Positions 26,266 through 35,027 of a stretch of 64,000 nt of DNA are shown piece by piece (within the stretch, counting starts at the first letter, position 1; each line of letters starts with the position of its first letter). Under the pieces are notes generated by a model, which saw only the letters and a list, made by a program, of their open reading frames with translations, had not been told where the DNA came from and searched no databases. The stretch is from Clostridium estertheticum (GTDB lineage: Bacteria; Bacillota; Clostridia; Clostridiales; Clostridiaceae): the NCBI RefSeq assembly GCF_026650985.1, contig NZ_CP086239.1:372001-436000 (forward strand), in the 5' to 3' direction. Position numbers and translations under genes: made by a program.

Positions 26266-27153
26266 ATGAATAACTTTATGATTGGGATGTATGGTAAATT
26301 TGATTATAAAAAATTTGATAGAGATTTTAGAAAAGACTTTTATGGAGTGGAAGCATGTTTATTTGAAAATGAAAGTGATATAGAGAATTTAGCAAATGAA
26401 GCTAAAACAAAAGGCTTTGAATTCGGTATTCATTTTCCGTTAAGAGCAGGAATTTCAAAGTTAAGAGACCCACGGTTTTTGTCTTTAAATGAAGAGGTAA
26501 AAAAGTCTGCATATAAACATATTGAAGAAGAGTTAATTTATATCAAACAAAAGCAGATTAAACCTAAGTATATACTGTTTCATTATCCTAAGCCAGTTAT
26601 ACTTAAAGAAAACTTTGATATGAGCAACTGGCGATTTACAAACAGCAGTGAATACACAGATGAATTTGAATATTCATATGAAAAATTTAAGAAAAATAGC
26701 GAATACCTTTTTCAATGGTTATCAGAGAAAAGTTTTGAGTATAGTTTCATTCCTGTGTTGGAATTTGACGCATTAAATAAATATATTTGTGAAGATAATT
26801 TTCTTGAAAGTATGTTAGAAAAGTATAAAAATATAAAGATTTGTTTGGATACTGGCAGACTTCATTTGCAACATAAAATAGATTCTGATTTTAATGAAAT
26901 TGAAATTATTAAAAGATTTTCAAAGTATACTGCGGTTGTACATTTATGGAATTTTAAATTAGGTGGTGTTCCTCATTTTCCAGCATTACCAAATTTAAAA
27001 ACAGAAGAAGGATTTGCACCAATTGAGGATTATTTAAAAATAATAAGAGAAAAAAATAAGAATGTTAAGATAATGTTTGAACATAGGTCGGATTTGATAA
27101 GTGATGAAGAATTAGATAGTTGCTATTCATGGATAAGCGAAATATTAGAGTAA
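26266..27153 (+). CDS. TIM-barrel protein, sugar phosphate isomerase/epimerase (AP endonuclease 2) family
   Basis: 295 aa. Barrel strands are marked by FEFGIHFPLRAG near residue 52, YILFHYPKPVI near 105, IPVLEFDAL near 160, KICLDTGRLHLQH near 190, VVHLWNFKLGG near 225 and KIMFEHRSDL near 273. The acidic and His residues at strand ends are those expected for a metal-dependent xylose-isomerase-like barrel. A second member of the fold occurs at 63176 but the two are not closely alike. Substrate unknown. Confidence 0.75.
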   Translation: MNNFMIGMYGKFDYKKFDRDFRKDFYGVEACLFENESDIENLANEAKTKGFEFGIHFPLRAGISKLRDPRFLSLNEEVKKSAYKHIEEELIYIKQKQIKPKYILFHYPKPVILKENFDMSNWRFTNSSEYTDEFEYSYEKFKKNSEYLFQWLSEKSFEYSFIPVLEFDALNKYICEDNFLESMLEKYKNIKICLDTGRLHLQHKIDSDFNEIEIIKRFSKYTAVVHLWNFKLGGVPHFPALPNLKTEEGFAPIEDYLKIIREKNKNVKIMFEHRSDLISDEELDSCYSWISEILE

Positions 27154-27198
27154 AAAGAATGTTATCAATGAAGATGGGAAATATTAGGAGGCATTATT

Positions 27199-27657
27199 GT
27201 GGATATTATTACTAAACAGATTCCTATTGAAAAAATGGAAATTTTAAGAGAATCATTAGATAAACTTCATAAATACCATAACAGTAAATCAGAATATTTT
27301 TCTGGTGATTATCCAAGAATAACGTTTGAGGAGCGTTTAGAAGTGTATAGAAAAAACGCAAAATTAGGAAAATACAGAATTGAGTTATTGATTAACGCTG
27401 AAACAAACAATATTATAGGATTTTGCATAGCATATATCAAAAGGATTTGCGGAAAGGTAGAAGTTCTTTTTGTTGATGAACAATATAGAAGAAAAGGATT
27501 AGGTGTCAAATTAATGAGTAGTGCCATGGAATGGTTTGGTGAAAATCATATAAATGATATAGAACTTACAGTAGTATATGGGAACGAAGCAGTATCGTTT
27601 TATCAGAAATTAGGATTTTATCCACGTTCAATTATTATGACAACAAAACCAATATAG
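27199..27657 (+). CDS. GNAT N-acetyltransferase
   Basis: 152 aa; GTG start after TAGGAGGCATTATT. The central strand GFCIAYIKRICGKVEVLFVD leads to EQYRRKGLGVKLM (acetyl-CoA loop RRKGLG, about residue 98) and to IELTVVYGNEAVSFYQKLGF at the C-terminus. Substrate unknown. Confidence 0.87.
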   Translation: MDIITKQIPIEKMEILRESLDKLHKYHNSKSEYFSGDYPRITFEERLEVYRKNAKLGKYRIELLINAETNNIIGFCIAYIKRICGKVEVLFVDEQYRRKGLGVKLMSSAMEWFGENHINDIELTVVYGNEAVSFYQKLGFYPRSIIMTTKPI

Positions 27658-27719
27658 CTATTAACAATTCTAAAATAGTGTAGTAGATTCATTTACAATC
27701 AGGGGGACGTAATTATAAA

Positions 27720-28214
27720 ATGATTTTTAAATTAAGAGATTTTTGTATAGACTTTGTGGAGGATAAAGATATAAATGCTATTGTTGAAGTGTACAATTCC
27801 AATAAATATTTTTTGGTAAATCATATGGGTACAGATAAGGTTAGATATGAATGGGTACTTGAAGAGTTAGAGAATATGAGAAAAGCAGATTTCTATTCTT
27901 GTAAAGTAGTAGAGAAGAGTTCAGGAAAAGTAATGGGGATAATAGATTTTAAAATAGGCGAGGAAACTTACTTATCACTCTTAATGATACATGATAATTA
28001 TAAAAATAAAGGGGTTGGAAAATTAATATATCAGGCTTTAGAGGAATATGCTAAAGAAGTAAAAAGCAAGTGTATGAGAATAGATGTAGTTATTAACTAT
28101 GATAATGCAGTACTTAAATTTTGGGTTAAGAATGGGTTTGATAAAATCAAAGATGTAGAATTAGATTGGACAGGAAAAATCTTACCTGCTGTTATTATGA
28201 AAAAAAATATATAA
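27720..28214 (+). CDS. GNAT N-acetyltransferase
   Basis: 164 aa; SD GGGGGACG lies rather far (about 11 nt) from the ATG. The acetyl-CoA motif is LLMIHDNYKNKGVGKLIYQ near residue 92 (KNKGVG), with MRIDVVINYDNAVLKFWVKN following at the C-terminus, where the FW replaces the common FY. Substrate unknown. Confidence 0.85.
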   Translation: MIFKLRDFCIDFVEDKDINAIVEVYNSNKYFLVNHMGTDKVRYEWVLEELENMRKADFYSCKVVEKSSGKVMGIIDFKIGEETYLSLLMIHDNYKNKGVGKLIYQALEEYAKEVKSKCMRIDVVINYDNAVLKFWVKNGFDKIKDVELDWTGKILPAVIMKKNI

Positions 28215-28280
28215 GCAATTAGCAGAACAAAATATAAATACAATATATCACATCTAAGATGGACAGGAGGGGAGAAAAAA

Positions 28281-28994
28281 TTGGGGCAAAAGAATAAAAT
28301 ACTAGAGCTTTTAATAAAAAATAAAATTGATAACATAAATATTACTAATTTTATTGAAAATTATCATATATGTAATTTAGAACAAATAGGTGACTCAGTT
28401 ATAGTTAAGGGGACAAGTGATAGAAATTGGGTTTATATAAGTTCAAAATCAGAAGAGGAACTTAAAATAATAAAAAGTAGATTAGATTATAAGGATAAGA
28501 ATTTTGCAATTATTGAAGATTGGATGATTCCAATTTTAACTAAAGGTAATAAAATCAAGTGGAAATTAGCTACTATGAAATTAGTAATATCAGATATAAA
28601 AGTTATAGCTGAACCAAAACATAGTGTATCAAAATTGGCGATTTGTGATTCTAAATATATATATGAAAATTCAAATTATAAAGATTTTATATCTATGCCA
28701 TATATCATTGAAAGAATAACAAATGGAGTAAGTTCATGTATACGTTATATGGATAAATTAATAGCTTGGGGAATTACACAAGACGATGGAGCTATAGGAT
28801 TTTTGCATGTTTTACCTGAATATAGAAAGATGGGATACGCGCGAGATGTAATGATAGATTTAATTAACAAAGTTCGAGATGAAAATAAAATACCATTTGT
28901 GCATATTGAAGAAGAAAATGAAAGGTCTATGAAGTTAGCAATGAGTTTAGGGTTTAAAAAAGATCGAGTAGTAAGTTGGTTCGAGATAGAGTAG
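28281..28994 (+). CDS. Two-domain GNAT-fold acetyltransferase (FR47-like C-terminal domain)
   Basis: 237 aa; TTG start after GGAGGGGAGAAAAAA. Residues 1-140 form a GNAT-like N-terminal lobe of uncertain sequence. The C-terminal lobe has AIGFLHVLPEYRKMGYARDV (acetyl-CoA loop RKMGYA, about residue 178) and FVHIEEENERSMKLAMSLGF, as in FR47/glycine N-acyltransferase-like proteins. Substrate unknown. Confidence 0.8.
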   Translation: MGQKNKILELLIKNKIDNINITNFIENYHICNLEQIGDSVIVKGTSDRNWVYISSKSEEELKIIKSRLDYKDKNFAIIEDWMIPILTKGNKIKWKLATMKLVISDIKVIAEPKHSVSKLAICDSKYIYENSNYKDFISMPYIIERITNGVSSCIRYMDKLIAWGITQDDGAIGFLHVLPEYRKMGYARDVMIDLINKVRDENKIPFVHIEEENERSMKLAMSLGFKKDRVVSWFEIE

Positions 28995-29126
28995 AAGTAG
29001 AAAAAATAATAGTAACGGTTTATTAATTTTATTACCTATGGATTATTAAAAATAGTTTTTATAAATTGTGTCACACTGGTATTTAATCTTGTAATGCAAT
29101 TATAGAAATGAGTGGGGGATAAATCT

Positions 29127-29555
29127 ATGAAAGTAGAATTTTATGAGTTAGGAAAGGTTGATGAGGAAAGCCTTAAGTGTGCAGTAATATCAAGTGTGTA
29201 TAAAGGGAAATGGATTTACGTTAGAGAAGAGCAGAGTGAAACTTGGGAGATTCCAGGTGGGCATAGAGAGATAGGTGAAAGTATTGTTAATGCTGCTAAA
29301 AGAGAGTTATTTGAAGAAACTGGTGCAAAGGAATTTAACTTAACACCAGTCTGCGATTATTCAATTTGTGATTTTTATATGAATAATTCTAATGACAAAT
29401 CATATGGAAGGCTATTTTTTAGTGAAGTAAAAGAGATAGGTGGTTTACCAATTTCAGAAATATGTGAAATTATGATGTTTGACGGGTTACCAGAAAATTT
29501 AACCTATCCTGAGCTTAATTCACTTATGTATAAAAAAACATTCCATTTAAAATAA
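29127..29555 (+). CDS. NUDIX hydrolase
   Basis: 142 aa from the ATG at 29127, since GTGGGGGATAAATCT provides the SD and a GTG at 29112 lies inside it. The NUDIX box GGHREIGESIVNAAKRELFE followed by ETGA is complete (GX5EX7REUXEEXGU form), around residues 46-68. It should hydrolyse a nucleoside diphosphate linked to another moiety; the target is unknown. Confidence 0.9.
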   Translation: MKVEFYELGKVDEESLKCAVISSVYKGKWIYVREEQSETWEIPGGHREIGESIVNAAKRELFEETGAKEFNLTPVCDYSICDFYMNNSNDKSYGRLFFSEVKEIGGLPISEICEIMMFDGLPENLTYPELNSLMYKKTFHLK

Positions 29556-29632
29556 AATACTTGGTATACAATTTTCTGGAATTTTGTAGCAATCGTGAGT
29601 TTTTGGATATTAGAATGAGTGGAGGATAAATA

Positions 29633-29992
29633 ATGGATTATAATAACAAAGGATTTTGGAGTATGTTAGACGATTTAGTAAGCGGTTCTGAAATAGTAAT
29701 AGATAGACCTAAAGGTTCAAGACATCCTAAATATCCTGATATGTTATATGAAGTTGATTATGGATATTTAAAAAATACAACTTCTATGGATGGTGGAGGA
29801 ATTGATATATGGAGAGGGACGGATAAAAAACATGAAATAAATGGGATTATATGTATTGTGGATTTGTTGAAAAAAGATTCTGAAATCAAAATACTGAGTG
29901 GTTGTACTAATAATGAAAAAGAAACGATATATAGATTTCATAATAAATCAGAGTTTATGAAGGGGATTTTTATAGCCAGGGAAGGATCATAA
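29633..29992 (+). CDS. Small inorganic-pyrophosphatase-like protein
   Basis: 119 aa. EIVIDRPKGSRHPKYPDMLY and VDYGYLKNTTSMDGGGIDIW resemble the family I pyrophosphatase core (ExxxGxxxKYE and YG-Y-T--DGDPxDV), but the acidic cluster DxDPxD is changed to DGGGIDIW and the chain is about two thirds of normal length. These short forms are usually annotated as inorganic pyrophosphatase; activity and substrate are uncertain. It sits between two NUDIX genes, whose reactions may release pyrophosphate. Confidence 0.7.
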   Translation: MDYNNKGFWSMLDDLVSGSEIVIDRPKGSRHPKYPDMLYEVDYGYLKNTTSMDGGGIDIWRGTDKKHEINGIICIVDLLKKDSEIKILSGCTNNEKETIYRFHNKSEFMKGIFIAREGS

Positions 29993-30015
29993 TTTTATTT
30001 GTTGGAGGTCATTAA

Positions 30016-30516
30016 ATGGAACTTTGGGATATACTCGATGGAAATGGGGAGAAAACGGGTAAGACTGGTGAACGTGGAAAACCTATGGGGCAAGATGAAT
30101 ACCATCTAGTTGTACAGGTATGGATAAAAAACAGGCATGGAGAATTTTTAATTACAAAACGTACACCAAACAAGACAATATTACCAAATATGTGGGAAAC
30201 AACTTGTGGGTCAGCAATTATTGGCGATGATAGCTTGAAAGCTGTATTAAGAGAAGTGAAGGAAGAAATAGGGATTAATTTATCCCCTGCAAATGGAAAA
30301 TTTCTCTTTAGATTAAAAAGACAGCATTTTGACTTTCCGGATTTTGTAGATGTGTGGCTGTTCAAAGAAGAAGTAGATATGACAGAAGTTATTTATCAAC
30401 CAGATGAAGTATGTGGAGCAAAGTGGGCTACTCTAAACCATATTCAATCCATGATAGAATCAGGAGAATTTGCGGATACATTTCCATATCTCGAAGATTT
30501 ATTTAAGATAGTATAA
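30016..30516 (+). CDS. NUDIX hydrolase, isopentenyl-diphosphate-isomerase-like subgroup
   Basis: 166 aa, SD TGGAGGTCATTAA. WDILDGNGEKTGKTGERGKP and EYHLVVQVWIKNRHGEFLIT are typical of the YfcD/IDI-like NUDIX branch. The box is CGSAIIGDDSLKAVLREVKE then EIGINL (about residues 62-85), slightly divergent at its first Gly-rich part. Substrate not predictable. Confidence 0.87.
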   Translation: MELWDILDGNGEKTGKTGERGKPMGQDEYHLVVQVWIKNRHGEFLITKRTPNKTILPNMWETTCGSAIIGDDSLKAVLREVKEEIGINLSPANGKFLFRLKRQHFDFPDFVDVWLFKEEVDMTEVIYQPDEVCGAKWATLNHIQSMIESGEFADTFPYLEDLFKIV

Positions 30517-30549
30517 TATTATATTTGTATGATATTAGAGGAGGGTAAA

Positions 30550-31371
30550 ATGAATAGTATTCCAGAAAGCGTTAAGACAATATTGCAAGAGTATTTAGAT
30601 TTGTTTGAATCAGAATTGCCGAATTTTTTAGAATCATATTATATCTATGGTTCTATTACATTAGGTGCATTTAATTATGGGCTGAGTGATATTGATTTCA
30701 TTGCAGTAGTTAAAAGAAAAGTTACAGAATTAGATATAGAGGTTCTAAAAAAAATTCATAGAAATATTAAAAAAAAATTTCCTGCAACAGATTTAATGGG
30801 ACTTTATGTAATGGGCAATGATCTTCAATTAGAGTATGAAAATGAGAAATCATGCCCTTGTTTCATAGGTGGAGTATATAAAGGTCTTGAAAAATTCGAG
30901 AAAAATTCAATTGACGCTTTTCAACTAAAAAAATATGGTTTAACTGTTAAAGGGAAAGAAATTGATAATTTTGACTTTACCGTAAACTGGGACATCTTAA
31001 TTCATAATATGAGAGAAAATCTTAATACTTATTGGCTTAACTGGAATGATGACTGTAAGAAGTTTTTATCCAAAAAATACATAGGCTTATTTGTTGACTT
31101 AGGAATGATTGAATGGGGAGTTTTAGGTGTTTCTCGTTTATATTACACATTCAAAGAACGAGATATGACATCGAAAGTAGGGGCAGGTGAATATGTACTA
31201 CAGAAAGTGCCTCAAAGATGGCATAAGGTAATTAATGAGGCAATGAGATTACGCAAGGGTAACCCAAAGTCATATTATAAATCTATTTTTGAGAGACGAG
31301 TAGATGTTTTAGCTTATATTGACTTCATAATACAAGAAAGCAATAATCTTTTTAATGAGAAAAGGTGCTAA
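30550..31371 (+). CDS. Aminoglycoside nucleotidyltransferase-like protein (AadA/ANT(9)-like, DUF4111)
   Basis: 273 aa from the ATG at 30550, which follows GAGGAGGGTAAA; the in-frame ATG at 30529 has no SD. The nucleotidyltransferase motif YIYGSITLGAFNYGLSDIDF lies near residue 33, giving GSxxxG and the DxD metal pair, followed by a helical C-terminal region (about 140-260) like the DUF4111 adenylyltransferase domain of AadA. Spectinomycin/streptomycin-type adenylation is the known activity of relatives. Second ANT-like gene in the window. Confidence 0.78.
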   Translation: MNSIPESVKTILQEYLDLFESELPNFLESYYIYGSITLGAFNYGLSDIDFIAVVKRKVTELDIEVLKKIHRNIKKKFPATDLMGLYVMGNDLQLEYENEKSCPCFIGGVYKGLEKFEKNSIDAFQLKKYGLTVKGKEIDNFDFTVNWDILIHNMRENLNTYWLNWNDDCKKFLSKKYIGLFVDLGMIEWGVLGVSRLYYTFKERDMTSKVGAGEYVLQKVPQRWHKVINEAMRLRKGNPKSYYKSIFERRVDVLAYIDFIIQESNNLFNEKRC

Positions 31372-31426
31372 CTGGATCTAAGTATATTTTAAAATAAAGA
31401 ATATTTAAGGGGAGGTGAATGGTAGA

Positions 31427-32314
31427 ATGAAACTTGTAAAAGCTAATTTAGCAGATTTTAATACAGTAAAAAATATTATAAACACAACAATAAAAACAAT
31501 ATATCCACATTACTATCCAACTGGGGTAGTTGAATTTTTTTTAACCCATCATTGTGATGATAATATACGAAAAGGAATAGAAATAGAAATGGTATTACTA
31601 ATTGATGTTAATGGAATAATTGTAGGCACTGGGAGTGCCCATGAAAACGAGATAAGTAGAGTATTTGTATTGCCACAGTTACAAGGATTAGGATATGGAA
31701 CATTAATAATGAACAGGTTAGAATCAATAATAGCTAAAGGATATTCTGAAATTGTGTTAGATTCTTCATTACCCGCTTATAATTTATATATAAATCGTGG
31801 ATACTCCCCTTTTAAATATAATAAAATCATAACAACAAATAAGGATATATTATGTTTCAATATTATGAAAAAAGCTGTTGTTAGGTGTATTGATGGGAAA
31901 ATAAATTATAATAACAGATTATTTTCATCAGTTTCCAATACTCATAATGGAGAAGTTTCAAGTGCAACTATTTTTCAATACCATCAAAATAAAGATATGG
32001 TTTGGGCTGAGTATAATGGTGGCGATATACTAAAAGGTTATTTAATTGGCACAAGTGATGACAAAAGCAACTTGAATTTCACATATCAACATATCAATCA
32101 AAAGGGTGAAATACGTACTGGAAAATGTTTGTCAACACCAAAAATTTTGACGGATGGGAGAATAAGTCTATTAGAACGATGGCAGTGGACAAATGGTGAC
32201 AATTCATTTGGTCACTCTATAATTGAGGAGAGTAACATCATAAAATTAACATATCCTATAGTTAAAAGTAATGCAGCCTTATTATGTGAAATGTTTTTAA
32301 AGAAAACGTTCTAA
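31427..32314 (+). CDS. Fusion of a GNAT acetyltransferase with an 'N-acetylglutamate synthase'-annotated beta domain
   Basis: 295 aa from the ATG at 31427; a GTG at 31415 lies inside the SD AAGGGGAGGTG. Residues about 1-150 are a GNAT domain with SRVFVLPQLQGLGYGTLIMN (QGLGYG loop) and IVLDSSLPAYNLYINRGYSP. Residues about 160-290 are a separate domain: INYNNRLFSSVSNTHNGEVS, IFQYHQNKDMVWAEYNGGDI and LLERWQWTNGDNSFGHSIIE, matching small proteins annotated as n-acetylglutamate synthase, probably a sugar/ligand-binding barrel. The C-terminus overlaps the convergent YciI gene by 18 bp. Confidence 0.78.
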   Translation: MKLVKANLADFNTVKNIINTTIKTIYPHYYPTGVVEFFLTHHCDDNIRKGIEIEMVLLIDVNGIIVGTGSAHENEISRVFVLPQLQGLGYGTLIMNRLESIIAKGYSEIVLDSSLPAYNLYINRGYSPFKYNKIITTNKDILCFNIMKKAVVRCIDGKINYNNRLFSSVSNTHNGEVSSATIFQYHQNKDMVWAEYNGGDILKGYLIGTSDDKSNLNFTYQHINQKGEIRTGKCLSTPKILTDGRISLLERWQWTNGDNSFGHSIIEESNIIKLTYPIVKSNAALLCEMFLKKTF

Positions 32315-32581
32315 TCCATCAGCACATTTTGTAGGTAGGAATTCAATTATTTCATATTCTGCAATTTTTTTAATGAAAAACGGATCTTGTCCTATTATTG
32401 ATTCAACTTCTTTTTTATCTTTTGCATTGCAAATAATTGTTCCACCTATCCTTGGGTTTCTTCTACCTGAGAAAATAAATTTTTGTAATGAATAAAATTT
32501 CTCTAAATATTCTATGTGAGAACTTATCTCTTTGTCAACTTCCTCAAGTGGCTTTACATATGTTAACATTAAAATATACAT
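32297..32581 (-). CDS. YciI-like protein
   Basis: 94 aa, SD AAGGAGAGAAGAAAA. YILMLTYVKPLEEVDKEISS, HIEYLEKFYSLQKFIFSG and IGQDPFFIKKIAEYEIIEF follow the YciI ferredoxin-like fold, including the HxxY-type His region and the DPF motif. Function is unknown; some family members have hydrolase or dehalogenase-like activity. Convergent with, and overlapping, the GNAT fusion gene. Confidence 0.82.
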   Translation of the reverse strand: MYILMLTYVKPLEEVDKEISSHIEYLEKFYSLQKFIFSGRRNPRIGGTIICNAKDKKEVESIIGQDPFFIKKIAEYEIIEFLPTKCADGLERFL

Positions 32582-32786
32582 TTTTCTTCTCTCCTTTATG
32601 TTTTAATAATATTTGTTTAATTATACTATTTTTACGGTGGATTGGTATAAAAAATAAAAGAAAAAATTAAATATACATTTATTAAAACCTAATTAATCTA
32701 ACACATTAGTGATTGAGTTACTTTCAGATTAAGGCTAATATCTATTGTTTTTAAAATTTGTAAATAAACTTGGTTAATGGTAATAA

Positions 32787-32795
32787 TGGTATAAT
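32787..32795 (+). promoter_or_regulatory. Extended -10 element of the zinc-ribbon gene
   Basis: TGGTATAAT lies 47 bp before the ATG at 32842 and has no convincing -35, like the other TGGTATAAT sites in this array. Confidence 0.4.
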
Positions 32796-32841
32796 TAAAT
32801 ATATAGCATTACATTACTAATTAAAGAGAGAAGGCAGTTAT

Positions 32842-33033
32842 ATGGAAAATAGAGAGTGTATAAATTGTAAAATTCAAATGAAGGAAGCGTGGATAAATAC
32901 TGGGGCAGGAGTTCTTATACTTGAACAGCCAATTAAAGGGTTTAAACGAAAAGCATGCGGGGTAACCACATATGTATGTTCGAGTTGTGGGCATGTTGAA
33001 TTTGTTGCCGAAAATAAAGTACTCTTTAAATAA
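32842..33033 (+). CDS. Small zinc-ribbon protein
   Basis: 63 aa. Two Cys pairs, ECINCKIQM at residues 4-7 and YVCSSCGHVEFVAE near 46-49, form a treble-clef/zinc-ribbon unit, with a glycine-rich strand between them. Small proteins of this type are common in Clostridium and of unknown function; nucleic-acid or protein binding is plausible. SD AGAGAGAAGGCAGTT. Confidence 0.7.
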   Translation: MENRECINCKIQMKEAWINTGAGVLILEQPIKGFKRKACGVTTYVCSSCGHVEFVAENKVLFK

Positions 33034-33128
33034 ACAATTTTCTTAAATGTTACATCAATCGTAACTCTATTATATGTGAATAGGTGTAAAATAATTAGTA
33101 TTAAATAAAATTTTAAGGAGGCATAAAA

Positions 33129-33455
33129 ATGTTTTGTCCAAAATGCAAATGTGAATATAGAGAGGGATTTAATTTCTGTTCAGACTGTAAAATTGAATTG
33201 GTTGAAAAATTACCAAGCAAAGAATTGTCAAGTGAAGAATTTGAATATTCAGAACTTGTCACTATAGCAGAAACAATGGACTTTTCTATAATACCTATTG
33301 TTAAGTCAATTTTAGATTCTGAGGAAATAAGATATTTTATTAAAGGAGAAATGATTAGAAGTATTGCTGTACTTAATAATATTATGGAGATACAAGTTCC
33401 AATAGAAGATGCACAGAAGGCAAAAGATTTATTAAAAGACTTGGATATAAAGTAG
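33129..33455 (+). CDS. Zinc-ribbon plus DUF2007 (putative signal-transducing) protein
   Basis: 108 aa. An N-terminal zinc ribbon MFCPKCKCEYREGFNFCSDC (CxxC...CxxC, residues 3-20) is followed by a DUF2007 domain: ELVTIAETMDFSIIPIVKSI, LDSEEIRYFIKGE and MEIQVPIEDAQKAKDLLKDL. The family resembles PII-like small domains and is of unknown function. SD AAGGAGGCATAAAA. A terminator follows at 33525. Confidence 0.78.
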   Translation: MFCPKCKCEYREGFNFCSDCKIELVEKLPSKELSSEEFEYSELVTIAETMDFSIIPIVKSILDSEEIRYFIKGEMIRSIAVLNNIMEIQVPIEDAQKAKDLLKDLDIK

Positions 33456-33524
33456 ACTATATTATCTTGTATATTAGTGGAAGGAAGATGCTTTATTCAT
33501 AAAAGGAAAACACATTTATTATGA

Positions 33525-33559
33525 AACGTCACAAACAATAAAAGTTCGTGACGTTTTTG
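33525..33559 (+). terminator. Intrinsic terminator
   Basis: AAACGTCAC (33525-33533) pairs with GTGACGTTT (33549-33557), followed by further T residues. The rest of the gap to 33833 shows only AT-rich sequence, including a short ATGTTAT/ATAACAT repeat near 33610. Confidence 0.8.
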
Positions 33560-33833
33560 TTAGTTGTATAATAAATAAATCTTAACTCATCTTTATTTTA
33601 ATACCATGTTATGGTAATATAACATTAAATTATTATAATATTCTCATTAGTAAAAAAATGTGAAATTAAATTTTGATGTAGCAACTTATGGCTTTTTTAA
33701 GATGTTATAAATCAAGTTTAACTTATAATCATACATTTACATTTATGGGTTTATCGTAAGGATGGAAGTAATTGTAATTGTAATATCAAAATTATTGTTT
33801 TATGTGATGAAGGAATTATTTGGGGGTGGGTTT

Positions 33834-34508
33834 ATGGTTGAAGTAAATAAAATATACGAATTGATAATCAGTAAAATGAAATGTTATCCAAGTACAATAG
33901 TAGGAATAACAGATATTTCTTATTCATATTATTCTAAGCAATATAAGTGCGCTCTCGTATTAGCAGTTCCTCATAGAGAAATTATATCTTTAAATAACTA
34001 TTCAGAGGAAAAATTTGAAAAGACAATATCTGCTACTCGTAAAGAATTGAATGAAATTATTTCTGATTTGGTAACTATTTTGCAAAAATACAACATCAAT
34101 TATTATGTACCACCAGTGGCTCAGACTAATGAAGAAAGTCTAATAGCACCATTTTCATTTAAATATTCTGCTGTTAATGCTGGAATTGGGTGGATTGGAA
34201 AAAATGGGGTTTTAGTTACAAAAGAGTATGGCCCACGAATAAGACTTTCAGCTATATTAATAGATTATGATTTGCCTATAGGAATTCCTATTACTAAGAG
34301 TATGTGTGATGACCAATGTTTTCTTTGTATAGAGGCATGTCCACATAAGGCTTTAAAAGGAATACAATGGGATATTTATAAACTTCGTGAACAATTAATT
34401 GATTATCAATTATGTAATTTCAAAAGGAGTTTATTTTTAAAAAAACATGATAGAAAAGATGCTTGTGGTTTCTGTATAGTAGCTTGCCCGTTGGGATTAC
34501 GAGTATAG
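33834..34508 (+). CDS. QueG-like double [4Fe-4S] protein, short form
   Basis: 224 aa from the ATG at 33834, which has GGGGGTGGGTTT before it; an ATG at 33762 lacks an SD. GWIGKNGVLVTKEYGPRIRL near residue 121 resembles the cobalamin-binding part of epoxyqueuosine reductase. The C-terminus has two cluster sites: CDDQCFLCIEACPHKAL and CGFCIVACP, with an extra Cys in YQLCNFK. Full QueG proteins are about 380 aa with HEAT repeats, so this is a truncated relative that may reduce another substrate. It lies 18 bp before the deformylase gene. Confidence 0.75.
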   Translation: MVEVNKIYELIISKMKCYPSTIVGITDISYSYYSKQYKCALVLAVPHREIISLNNYSEEKFEKTISATRKELNEIISDLVTILQKYNINYYVPPVAQTNEESLIAPFSFKYSAVNAGIGWIGKNGVLVTKEYGPRIRLSAILIDYDLPIGIPITKSMCDDQCFLCIEACPHKALKGIQWDIYKLREQLIDYQLCNFKRSLFLKKHDRKDACGFCIVACPLGLRV

Positions 34509-34526
34509 CTTGGAGGAGTTGTATAT

Positions 34527-35027
34527 ATGGTAAAAAAAATCATTTTGTTAGGAAACCCTAAATTGTATCAGATAAGTTCTATTATAGAAAAGGATGAAAT
34601 GGACATTATAAAAGAGCTTGTTATTGATTTGCATGATACACTTATGAATTTTAGAAACAAGTATGGGATAGGTAGAGCAATAGCTTCCCCACAAATAGGT
34701 GTATTTAAGAGGTTGATATATATGAATATTGATAAGCCGGTAGTTTTTATAAATCCAATATTGATTTTTGAAGATGATGAATTTATGGAGGTTATAGATG
34801 ACTGTATGTCCTTTCCAGAGCTATTGGTAAAGGTTAAAAGGCATTGTAGATGTACAATTCATTTTAAGGACATAGATTTTATTGATAATGAGATGAAACT
34901 TGAAGGAGATTTATCAGAATTATTGCAGCATGAATATGACCATCTTGACGGAATAATTGCAACAATGAGAGCCATAGATGATAAATCGTTGTGTTTGAAA
35001 AGCGAAAAACATTTTTTAGAAGAGTAA
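34527..35027 (+). CDS. Peptide deformylase-like protein (divergent)
   Basis: 166 aa. The three deformylase motifs are recognisable: GIGRAIASPQIG (motif 1, about residue 47), DDCMSFPELLVKVKR in place of the canonical EGCLS (motif 2, the Cys ligand kept), and LLQHEYDHLDG (motif 3, HExxH type, about 131). Metal ligands Cys-His-His and the catalytic Glu are present, so it could deformylate N-terminal fMet or another formyl group. Divergence from motif 2 suggests a non-housekeeping copy. SD TTGGAGGAGTTG. Confidence 0.82.
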   Translation: MVKKIILLGNPKLYQISSIIEKDEMDIIKELVIDLHDTLMNFRNKYGIGRAIASPQIGVFKRLIYMNIDKPVVFINPILIFEDDEFMEVIDDCMSFPELLVKVKRHCRCTIHFKDIDFIDNEMKLEGDLSELLQHEYDHLDGIIATMRAIDDKSLCLKSEKHFLEE

